A stretch of 64,000 bases of DNA, taken from the NCBI GenBank assembly GCA_950295325.1, contig OX485807.1:11123001-11187000 (forward strand). Direction: 5' to 3'. The position numbers and the translations under genes were made by a program. Under the pieces are notes generated by a model. That model searched no databases. It was not told where the DNA came from and saw only the letters and a list, made by a program, of their open reading frames with translations. Shown here piece after piece: positions 46,099-56,035 of this stretch (its first letter is position 1; the number at the start of each line of letters is the position of its first letter). Source of the DNA: Polytrichum commune. Its lineage: Eukaryota; Streptophyta; Polytrichopsida; Polytrichales; Polytrichaceae.

Positions 46099-47951
46099 CA
46101 GTCTAACCTTGATAATATCACACCATCCGTTTCACCATAAAGTGTGATATAAACAAGGTGTGACATATTTGATAATGTCACATTTTGAAGATTTCTGCAT
46201 AATGTGATATTATCAAAAAAAAAAGGTAGAAAATCAAAATGAAATTACAATGTAAAAAATAAAATAACAAATACAAGACTTTAATGTTTTTGAATGTAAA
46301 ATCTAATTCAAAATTGTGAATAACAACAAGAGCACATCATAATGTGTCATTGAGATCAGGTAAAGACCTCTCACTAGAGACAAAGAAGCTTCTAATGTCA
46401 CATTGTTTTGTTGATGTTAAATGTGCAACACCAATTTTAATGAGTTTGTCATGGGTTTTTTCCATCCCTAACAACTCCTGAGTGTTGAAAATCTGAGAAC
46501 CTTGGCTAGCCATAAAATTCAAAACATCTTTAGCATATTTTTGTGCACCGCTTAGCTTCACTACTCTAGGCTCATCATCACTGCTATCAACAATCAATGG
46601 GTCTACTTCCATGGAATCAAGAACATGTTCGCCATCTTGCACTAATTGCACAAGCTCCTCAGTAGAATATTCCACCTCAAAATCATCTTCACCTTCCATG
46701 TTTATGTACTCCAAAGGACAAAGCTTTTCTACAGGCTTGCCTTCGACATCCAAACCCAAATTCAATGCGGCGATGAGATTGCCCAATTCCAAAGTTGCTT
46801 CCTCCATTTTGGACTTCATACGTTCATCAAAATTGTTGATATATGCATTCCACTCTGTAGGCAATATGGCGGACTTTCTCCAACAATTTCTAATGGTTTG
46901 ATCATCTAATTCATGCCATGCCGCCACACACCATAGCATTGCTTGAAATAGATCAACATTCAGTTTCCCCAAATCTTCATTTGAGTTATCAATTTGTTGC
47001 AAAGTCCAGGCAACAAGCTTGCGTTTATAGCACATTTTGAATGCTGCAATCACTCCTTGATCCAAAGGCTGAACAACTGAAGTCACATTTGGTGGAAGAA
47101 ACAATATAGTGATATGGGAGAGTACAAAAGCATTAAATCCATCTATAACTTTTTTGACCTCACCATGAATATCATGGCTTCCTGCATTATCCATAATAAT
47201 GCAAATTTTTCTATCTTGCAATGCCATTCTTCGGTTCTCACTCTTCACCCAATGTGTAAAAGCATCACCATTCATCCAGGCTGAATTGTTAGAATAATAG
47301 TGTACTATACTATTTGGATCAAACTTCCGAGGAAAGCATCTGGGACGTGTTGATTTGTGAATGAAAACAAGCTTCAATCGCTCCTTCCCTAAGATATTAG
47401 TGCAAAGCCCCAATGTCACACGGTCCTTCTTCTTTTTATTTCCTTTTGCCTTCCCAATATTCAAAGTCTTGCAAGGAGAGGCTTTATAATACAAACCTGT
47501 CTCATCAAAATTGAAGATGTCTTCAAGATCTTACTAGATTCTCCTATGCGACTATTGACTATAGAAACAGTGAAGACCGTGCCACATATCTTGAGATTTC
47601 TACATTGCAAACCAATTGAACTAATTTAGCTTAAGTCAACACTACTTTGTACCAGCTCAGCTAAACCGTAGAACTTAACATCCTAAATTACTTCACACAA
47701 GCTGAAACCCTCAAAGACACATAGGTGAACACATGTGACGGAAGGTGGGGTGCATAGAGGATCACATACAATCCATCCATATTTGATATTATCACATTTA
47801 CACTACGGATTTTGGAAAAAAATAGTGACATTAACAAGGGTGATAGGGATAATAACGAGGGAGTTTTACACTAAGAAAATCGGTTTCAAACTTTTAGGTG
47901 ACAGTATCAAGGTGTCCCATTAACAAGGGTGACATTATCAAGGTTAGACTG
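46099..47951 (-). mobile_element. pogo/Tigger-type DNA transposon
   Basis: 1853 bp with 23 bp TIRs (CAGTCTAACCTTGATAATRT, then CAC) at 46099-46121 and 47929-47951, one mismatch apart, flanked by TA at 46097-46098 and 47952-47953. CAG start and TA target are typical of pogo/Tigger elements. Variants of TTGATAATGTCAC occur again at both subterminal regions, probably transposase-binding sites. It carries one transposase frame (46337-47530) that lacks the DNA-binding amino terminus. Confidence 0.92.
46337..47530 (-). pseudogene. pogo/Tigger transposase, DDE_1 domain, amino-terminally truncated
   Basis: Uninterrupted frame of nearly 400 codons that opens after a TAA near 47533. Catalytic residues are all visible: Asp in FNFDETGLYYKA, Asp in IIMDNAGSHD, and Asp in VVQPLDQGVIAAF, about 42 residues after the second, as in DDE_1 (jerky/Tigger/CENP-B-like) transposases. 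LPPNVTS is also a family word. The tail is acidic (EGEDDFEVEYSTEEL) and ends FFVSSERSLPDLNDTL. The usual amino-terminal CENP-B-type helix-turn-helix pair (about 150 residues) is absent: the 390 bp between the stop and the right TIR do not encode it on reading. An ATG near 47494 could start a 385-residue protein with only two of the three acidic residues. An internal deletion is the simplest reading. Confidence 0.9.
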
Positions 47952-47953
47952 TA

Positions 47954-48288
47954 TCACACTTGTAATGTGTTAATATGATGAGTGGTTATTTTTAAGTCGA
48001 TGATCCATTGTTAGTTTGAGATTCTAAAATAAAAAAGAGAACATTCTATACTTTTTGCATGCTTTCTACGTGGATGATGTCATTGCCTTCAAAGTCTTTT
48101 AGAAGTCATATCAATTGCATGAAATTGCCAACTTTGAGATAAATATGTGGAAATTTGAGTGACAATTTGTCTAATCATCCATATGTGGCTTCGTCAGTCC
48201 AATGATGGTAGTCAGTGTTCCCATCTTGAAGATTTGAAAAACAAGCCAATGTTGATAAGCAACAAACATGTTTGCAGGCTTGCATAGA
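47954..48288. other. Intergenic DNA
   Basis: No gene or repeat recognised. Confidence 0.4.
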
Positions 48289-48431
48289 TAACATTATTCA
48301 GATTCATAACAATGTTATGTGAGACTAACAATATACCACATAATATTCTCTACACTCAGACTAAATACATGGAATATTCTATATAATATTCTAAGTCCCA
48401 TAAAACGTTGTTATGGATCTGAATAATGTTA
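48289..48431. repeat. Foldback MITE, family B, copy 3
   Basis: 143 bp, TAACATTATTCAGATTCATA to TATGGATCTGAATAATGTTA; same length and fold as 165-307. Confidence 0.85.
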
Positions 48432-48496
48432 TGTACTTTGCTTGTACATACATTATGTGTACAAAATATGGTCATTCACGAGGGTGTTTTCTCACA

Positions 48497-48525
48497 ACAC
48501 ACACACACACACACATATATATACA
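48497..48525 (+). repeat. (AC)n(AT)n microsatellite
   Basis: About ten AC units followed by a short AT run. Confidence 0.9.
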
Positions 48526-48539
48526 CACGAGGGAAAGAT

Positions 48540-49753
48540 GGAAAGTTTTAATCAACTTCCTTGATGTACTATGGAGTGGTAGGGTCTTTGTTTGGTGATC
48601 TTCATAACATTACTTAGTTGTAGGCCAATGTGTTGTGGGGCCATGAACTTGTTGGGCAGTGTGCCTCTTTTATTACAAGATTGCTTCAATTTTTAGTCTG
48701 AGTATCATTCACAAAATGCCAATTAACCAACATGTAGTTAATCGTTTTCTTTTGTCCCCAAAAATGCCATGTAAATATAAATCCCAAATCCATGTCATCT
48801 GCATCTTAGGGCCCCACGTCTCCATGCTAGCCCAACCAGCTTGCTAGCCATGTCTAGCATAATTCAAGGGGTTGAATACATGCTGAAAAATATGTGAGAT
48901 GACTACCAAGTGACCTACTCATGTCCATTTAGAAATGATGCATGAGGGTAGCACATCGGATGTTTATTCTTAATATCTATACTTGCTTCGTAAACAAATA
49001 TAATTTACAATTTTAACCTTGGTTATATATTGTGCACTGTAAGGTGGAGAGATGACACAGACCAAGGGTTGGCATGGATGATGGATGTTTCAATCTAGGG
49101 CATCGTTCTTTACTTGTACGTGGATTGGGGGCAGATTCACCATGCCTCATCTACATCCTTAAATTATATGTATTTAAAAATGGTAATTGTGAGGGATTTT
49201 TTCATTAAAACCTTAAAATACAAAGAAGGATTAACAATTCATGAGAATTTTTAAATAAAATAAAATAAAAGATGAAAGAATGAAAGAATGAAGATCCTTG
49301 AATATAACAATGAAAAAAAACAAAAAAAAACACAATTAATCTTTATTTGAAAGAGAATTATAGCCTTGTTGACTTTGGACATGGATTGACCCCCACCCAC
49401 CAACTTACATGTGCGCCATGGCCTTGTGGGGAGCGTGCATGGGACTTTTATAGTTGCATTATACACCCTCATAGCTAGACCATGCCAAAACACATACTAA
49501 CTTATATAAGTCACGTTGACCAAAGATAGCAATCCCAAATCCACTTTTGAATTAACACTATGGAATGGCACCTGAACACTACAAGTACACTTAAACACAC
49601 GTCATTGTTATAAAGAAACCTCCAAAATGTTGCTAGGAGGTTGGAACAATGATGTAGAGACCACGATACGGATTGGTGGGATCTTCATAGTTATATTAAA
49701 AATTTATCCTGCACAACATGGGAGGTTGTGATGTGGGAGAACTTGTTCCTTGT
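48540..49753. other. Intergenic DNA
   Basis: No gene, RNA or repeat family recognised; AT-rich. Confidence 0.45.
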
Positions 49754-50002
49754 GGGATTAACCCTTAAAGGACAATGCTGCCCCACGGGCTTGGTATTAT
49801 TTTGGGAGAATCTTGTTCAAAACTTCTACTCCATTGCACCAAATGGGGTTTTTAGAATCCCAAATCGAGCACCTTAGCAAGATCTATACTTCTTTAGAAT
49901 AGAGCCTATGTAAATTAATTGGTTAATCATGCTTAAAATGAATTTTAAAAGATATTTTGGGTGTGGTATCGGGAAAGCATATGTCCTTTAAGGGTTAACC
50001 CT
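49754..50002. repeat. 249 bp foldback element
   Basis: GGGATTAACCCTTAAAGGACA at the left end pairs with the complement at 49982-50002 (19 of 21 bases). No relatives seen in this window. Confidence 0.75.
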
Positions 50003-50456
50003 ACCATTCACGTCACCTAGTGGACGAGTTTGTGTTGAGGATGACAAGGAGTCAACTCGTGTTTGCTTACCTACCATATCTGTCAAGGACATGCCCCCCA
50101 TGATCCAGTTGGAATTTATGCATTCAAAATCCACAACTAAGCTTATGAGTACGTCAATCGTTCTGTTATATATCCAGGGTTGTTTATAGATGTGACCAAG
50201 GGTTGTGAGAATTAATTATTTTTGGATCAGCAGTCCACATACCATGACCAAGAGAGATGTCCACATCATTTTCTAACGTTATTGGTCACAAGATATAGTG
50301 TAGAGAAGACTTAGATTGGGATGCTAGTGTTTTACATGAAAGAAGATACATTGAAGAAACATTTACTAAAACATATTTCTATTTATATTTTACTATGTGC
50401 CCAAAAGTCATCCTCCTATGTTGTTTGACATGTTTTCATCCATCGTGGGTGCAATA
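50003..50456. other. Intergenic DNA
   Basis: No gene or repeat recognised. Confidence 0.4.
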
Positions 50457-50820
50457 CCGTAACACCATAGTAGGTTCGCCACCTGCCGCACGAATATTTT
50501 ATTTTATTTTTGAAAAAATAAGGTTCGCATTCCAAAAATTGATTTTTTTGAAATTCGTCTTCTCATTTATTGGATTAAAAATCATTCGTGTTTAGGGTGG
50601 GAAAGATGTGCAGAAATTTTATCCTAATTGCGTTTTTCATCCATTTATGGCGGCCCAACTTGTTTAAACCTAAGTCATTACCCTAATCTTGATTTTCTGT
50701 CTTTTCGTTTTTATCACAGTATAATTTGAGAGTTATTCGTTTCTCTTTGCCTGTAATTTATGTTTTTTTATGTTTTTTTTTGGGGAATTATTTATGAACG
50801 AACCTGCTATGGTGTTACGG
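50457..50820. mobile_element. TIR element, family G, with TA target site
   Basis: 364 bp. CCGTAACACCATAGTAGGTT at the left and its complement with one mismatch at the right (aacctgctatggtgttacgg); the TIR is 22 bp. TA flanks both sides (50455-50456, 50821-50822). AT-rich interior, non-coding. Confidence 0.85.
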
Positions 50821-50934
50821 TATCATCCTCTTAGACATTCCTTCCTCCTCTTACGCACTTGTAACATATTTTACATGTGTTACCTTTCTTAGTATAATTG
50901 GATGTTCTTGCAACATGTTGTTTTATGCCAATTA

Positions 50935-50999
50935 TGGTATTTAATGTCACTTGATATTGGGAGCCACTCCGAATAGGTAGGAAGTGACATTAAATACCA
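50935..50999. repeat. 65 bp hairpin with perfect 17 bp arms
   Basis: TGGTATTTAATGTCACT pairs perfectly with AGTGACATTAAATACCA. The arm is close to the family C TIR, so this may be a C element reduced to its ends. Confidence 0.85.
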
Positions 51000-51093
51000 C
51001 AAAACAATGCAGTCAATGCTTGTTGGTTATTAGCCTAGCCCCCTCATGATTCACACACTCCTTAATCAATTGTTTCCAAGATGTTCCAACACA

Positions 51094-51096
<3 letters not shown>

Positions 51097-51126
<30 letters not shown>
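51097..51126. repeat. (AT)15 microsatellite
   Basis: Pure AT dinucleotide run. Confidence 0.95.
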
Positions 51127-51129
<3 letters not shown>

Positions 51130-51499
51130 ACATATTCTTCCTTTGAAATAACATCAACATGTGTTACTATGATAAGAACACATGACATTATAATTTGAAA
51201 TTTGAAGATGGAGTAGTTGCATCATCCCATAGTTATATTCGTGGGGGCCACATGAATGAATGCACACTGCTTAATAATGTCATGTAAGTGTTTTGTAAAG
51301 GAAAAAAACAAAATGAAAAAAGAATTGTTACTATGGGAATAAACCTGATGTTATATTGGAAACATCGTCCCCTTACCCAACTTCTACTAATTAGATTTAC
51401 ACTTCAAATCTCGTGTTGCATCGGCGAATCTATGATGAAACATATGCAAAAAAACCCGATTGAAAATCGAACCCTCCTAATTTAGTTACGGTTATCGGA

Positions 51500-51713
51500 A
51501 GTGCTTGTTTGTTGATTTCTTAATTGGATACATAGTCCCCCCCCCCCCAACTCATATTCATTGTTGAGTATAGAGTAATTCTTTGTGTTTGAAATTGTAG
51601 CCTGGTCTCTTTTAAGCATGTGTCTTTATGATATTTTCTTTTTAATCCTTACCAGAGCACACACCAATCAAATAATAGGGGTCTAATATAGAAAATGAGC
51701 CACTTAAGACCCA
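51500..51713 (-). repeat. Family A MITE remnant
   Basis: A C tract (about 51537-51549) lies in the family context tacatagtcccc...aactcatattcattgttgag. The end AAGACCCATCTACCT is present at 51699-51720. The left limit is uncertain. Confidence 0.55.
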
Positions 51714-51850
51714 TCTACCTTGTGCTATACTTTGTTAGGCACAAGTGCTTAAATAGGGTGGGGATGTCAAGTTTTAAATGAATGGAAATGCCAACAAGAT
51801 GAGATTCTTGGCAACCAAAGTGTACCCAAGTAAATATAACAAAACCAAAG

Positions 51851-51853
<3 letters not shown>

Positions 51854-51906
<53 letters not shown>
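51854..51906 (+). repeat. (CT)26 microsatellite
   Basis: Fifty-three bases of pure CT repeat, the longest dinucleotide run in the window. Confidence 0.97.
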
Positions 51907-51909
<3 letters not shown>

Positions 51910-52984
51910 ATTCTTTCTTCTCCCCTTTTCCTTCCCACCTCATGCCTCATTCGCAACCCTCATATACATTGTGTTCATTCAGGCTCCGATATGTTGGACC
52001 AACATTATGACTACATGTTCAAAAAGAAGAAGTAGAGTTATGTAAGAAGCGATGAAGTAACCAATGAATACAAAGTAAAGTTACGACTACGAGTATAGTT
52101 AAAAAAAGGGGAAAAAAAACTCATGGTTATACTTACGAACACCTCCACTCTCGACAAGAGTGCATTTCCAGCGGGTACATGAAAGCACTCAATTCCAATA
52201 GGACTTCACCTCTAAGTTACCAAGAGTTCACCTCTACTATAAAAGGACAACAAACAAAGGATGACCAACTCTCTTAGACAATCCCCCCACCCCAAGTTGG
52301 AGTGTCCCATGGACAACTCCATCAAATAAGTTCCCTTCATTATTTGAGAACGCAGTACTAGGGAGTCTCAAGTCTCTCTCCCAGTCAGACCATCATGTTG
52401 ATACTCACCTGTATCTCACAAACGCGGCTGCCCCTTTGCTACTCTAAGGAGTTAGCCTATTTGACATCATCTTGATGTACTTTTCGTCCCATAAACAATA
52501 TTTAACTTTCCAGGTTCTAAAATAGAATTTAATGCAATTTCAAAATTAATTGAAAATATTTTCGCAACATCAATTTCCATTTCATATCCAATAAAATTGT
52601 GGGTGTTTACGGTGCCCCGACTAATCACGTGGCAATGGTACACGGGCACATTAAGTGTAGATATTTGGTTCATGGGGTTGATTTGGCCCCGATCTTGTAT
52701 GTTGCCAATGGTGAGGTGGCAGGACCTCATTGGCCGCTAGACTTTGTCTCCACTTTCAGCTGCTTGAGTCTGGGCTTTTTAACTTAATGCCAAAATGCCA
52801 TTGGCCCTTGAGTCCTCTGGAGGCAACAATTTTGGTAACTAGCCACCTGTTCCTAGCAGCTACATTTGCAGCCTACGACGGCGGCCCGCATGACTGTGTC
52901 CTTGTGGACCCCAGAATCTATAGCCGGGGTACATGCCAGGAAACTCATATATCTCCCACCAAATACGACTGGAATAACCTCAAA
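51907..52984. other. Intergenic DNA upstream of the WNK gene
   Basis: No gene recognised. It becomes GC-richer from about 52.6 kb. Confidence 0.4.
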
Positions 52985-53720
52985 AGGTACATATTGCCGC
53001 CCGTGCCCGGGAACACCGTGGCACTGGAAGGGGGTCGCGAAGGGTGGGGAACATGAGTGGGAACTTTCATGGGGAACGTGGAAGGGGACTCTCGAGAACG
53101 GGTGGGAGATCTGGAGTGAGAATGCATGTGGGGGAATGGAGGACGGGCTCTCGAGTGGAGTCACTGCTGTATAGGGAACGTCGTGAGAACAGTATGGGAA
53201 CTTTAAGGAACGTAAGGGGAATAGAGAGGGGAGTGCCAAAGGCTTAAAAGTAAAGCCCCAAGCCAGATTTCCCGTTGTGAATATATGAGGTGCCTTTACT
53301 TTTTCGTGTCTCATTCCATGTGTTTTGGAGTGCATTACGTTTTTGGACGGGATACTATGTTTTTTCAATTAATTATAACAGGTGTTAAAATAATTTTTGG
53401 ACTTTTACGTTTGGTAATGTATTGTGAGGAACATGAAGAATTATGCTTGGGTATTGTCTCGCATGGTGACTCTATTCCTCATAATGCACTCCCCTCATGC
53501 ATTACCTATTACTTTCAACACCGTGGAAGCGGAAGGGGATCGCAAAGGATGGGAACATCTTTGGGAACACAGTGGGAACATCCCCAGGGGCCTTCGAAGG
53601 GCCTCCCGAGAACGGGTAGAGAACTTGAGTAAGAATGCATGTGGGGAACGGAGGAGGGGGCTCTTGTGTGGAGTTGTGCTGGCATGGGGAACATGATGGG
53701 AACGGGAGGGGATCGGAGAG
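52985..53720 (+). repeat. Two R1-like GGGAAC-rich copies, tandem
   Basis: The blocks aacaccgtgg-ac-ggaagggg, tcgcraaggrtgggaac, gggaac...gggaac, tctcgagaacgggt, gagtragaatgcatgtggggaa and ggagtcgtgct-like recur in order at about 53005-53175 and 53518-53700. A spacer of about 340 bp (53180-53517) lies between them. The GGGAAC density and the word gggaacgggaggg recall R1 at 6-9 kb, but the match outside those words is weak. Confidence 0.6.
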
Positions 53721-53739
53721 GCCGGGATCTGAGCCGAGA

Positions 53740-56035
53740 AGGGAGTGACGAAGGCTTTGAAAGCAGCTTCCCCGGAGTGCGTCGTCGTCGTCGTCTGAAT
53801 CCTGCGACTCGCGCGATCCGGTTGCCTCCAATCATCCGCAACGCACCGTATTCGAGTTCCCGAGGCGACGGGCTTTCCAGCAACCCTAAGGACGACATCT
53901 GTACCCATCGCTGCCAATTGTGGTACTTACTTGTAGTTCCACCCTCTGGGGTTTGATCGAGCATCGCAGCTCTGCGGGAGCTTTTCGGTATCCATCCGTA
54001 TGCAGAAGGCGCTCAACCGGGTGCCGCTGGAGCAATTGTGTTTTGTGTTTCTGTACGTTTCTGGACGCTTCGATGTTTCTTTTCTTTTTGGTTTATCTCC
54101 TTCCGCAAACGTAGACGGGGGCTTCGAGGTTTCTCCTCTCTTTTGCGCATCGAACAGAGCCGCTGAGTGGGCGGGCTAGAGGTTTGGGAGAAAGTCGTAG
54201 CGCAGGAGTCTATCCATCCATTGTTCCGTGACCTGGTTGGTCTTGTTGTAACGTTCACCTGTAAACGATTGTTGTGACGCGTATTGGAGATTGTTTGTGT
54301 TCTTGTAGTCATATGAAAACAAGCTAGGGTCGAACCGCAAACTTTGCACGAAGCTTATTATCCTTCATGACTCGCGTTCTTACATCACCTAAGTCCGCAC
54401 CATCCGGTATTTTGTGTTTAGCGACAGGCCTTCTGTTTGGTGTATTTTTCGCATCTTTGTTCTCGAATCTCAAAGTGCGGGCTTCGATAGCTCCGTTATC
54501 TTCTTTAAAGCGAGGATAACACATGCGCCTGAACATGCTTCTCAGTTTTATTTATTTTTAATGTCGACATGCGTGCTCAAGTTCAAATCAATCTGTACAA
54601 TGGTGAGCATCTTCAAATTCGCGGTTGGACTGTGTATCCGCTGTCATATACATGTGTTGTTCTCTATAATTTTAGTCATGACCTACTATTGTATTGGATA
54701 CGAAACCCTTGGCGTGCAAGGTGTCAATGCGCACGAGATTACGCAATTCGTGGATTTACTGAGTAGGTTGACGCCACTTACTAACACTTCAGCAAAAACT
54801 TAGTCTGAGCTTCATTCAGCATTGTTTATCCACCAGTTTTTAATATGCCAAAGGGTGTGAAGTTCTATTATCTCTTATTATCAAGCTGCAAAAGTCTAGT
54901 GAATCTTACTTCTGTCCGACCTTTCAACTCGAGTGTGTTCTCGAGGCATTTTGCTTTTACAAACTTAAAAGTCGTCATGGGTGATGTTGATTGCGGAAGA
55001 ATGGAATAGTCCCCTAACAGCTTCAAGATTTTCTATAACAAATATAATCGTGATGTCTATTAAAATAATACATTGCTTTCAGCTTTCTATTCTCTCCAGC
55101 TTAATTTGAGGTTCTCGGGGCTTCACATTACCTCGTACAAGGTGCTTGTAATATTATTTGGATATAGGGCATTCTCTAGAACGTTGCTTACGTAAACAGG
55201 ATTGATACCTCTTTGCACATAAAGTACTTGGTAAAACCCGTGTCACTGAAACAGTTATTGATTGGAGCCTGGCATATCTCATCTTTAGTCCTTCCTTCTT
55301 CGATGATCTAATCTTGAATCTTTTCTCACTTGTACTTACTTTTAAGAAGTGATACTTTTACTTTTTGGGAGTTTTTTTAAAACTTTTACAGCTTAGTAGC
55401 AGATCAGGACTATGTATTGTTGCAATTCCGTCTATTATGAAACTTTGGAGCCAGATCTCTAATGCATTTATTTGTTACTTGGAAACCGACCGCTCCCAGA
55501 TGAGAAGTTCTCTTTACATGAAGTCGCTTTTGTTCTCGTTAGGAGGGTGTTAATCTACACGTGATTTTCGCGAGTTAATAAGGGTTTGTATGGTACTATG
55601 TTGTCGTCTATTTATACTGCTCTTATGATAATGTACTATGTGATCTTGTAGCGATGGCCATGCAATCTCTTAGACAAAGATATGTTGACTTCTAATCATC
55701 AGAAGTTTATGTAGTGAGCACATGATTACTTATTAGATTCTAAATGATAATTTTGTCTTACAGGACTTACAGGATTGCAAGGCGATATTATGTTAATTTC
55801 ACCTGCTTTCAGCTGTTGAATCATCCTATGCTGTATGGTTGACCAAGCGATACTTGTGGGAAGTCTCAACCAGATACTGGAGGATTGCTAAATGAGGGCA
55901 GAAAGATAGTGGTGAATTATCTTCACATGTTGTGGCTGCAGCCTCTTGATCGACTTATGGTTCCGGTTCAGTGACTGGATATCCTACAGTTGGGCTCTTC
56001 AAGGTTGAATATTAGTTTTTGCAGTAAATTTCAAG
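53740..56035 (+). promoter_or_regulatory. WNK gene promoter and leader, probably spliced
   Basis: GC-rich from 53740 to about 54330, with a (CGT)5 run at about 53778-53793, then AT-rich to the start codon. A strong acceptor (attagtttttgcag, ending at 56024) lies 11 bases before the ATG, so I infer a leader exon in the GC-rich part and a long leader intron of roughly 1.5-2 kb. The donor cannot be chosen safely. No protein gene found inside: the 129-codon frame at 54414-54803 is not recognised. Confidence 0.5.

Noticed and set aside
51854-51906. CT run as a GAGA-type promoter element
   Set aside because: Pure microsatellite far from any gene start.
54414-54803. 129-codon frame between the WNK promoter and start
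   Set aside because: Hydrophobic low-information translation; better explained as leader intron sequence.
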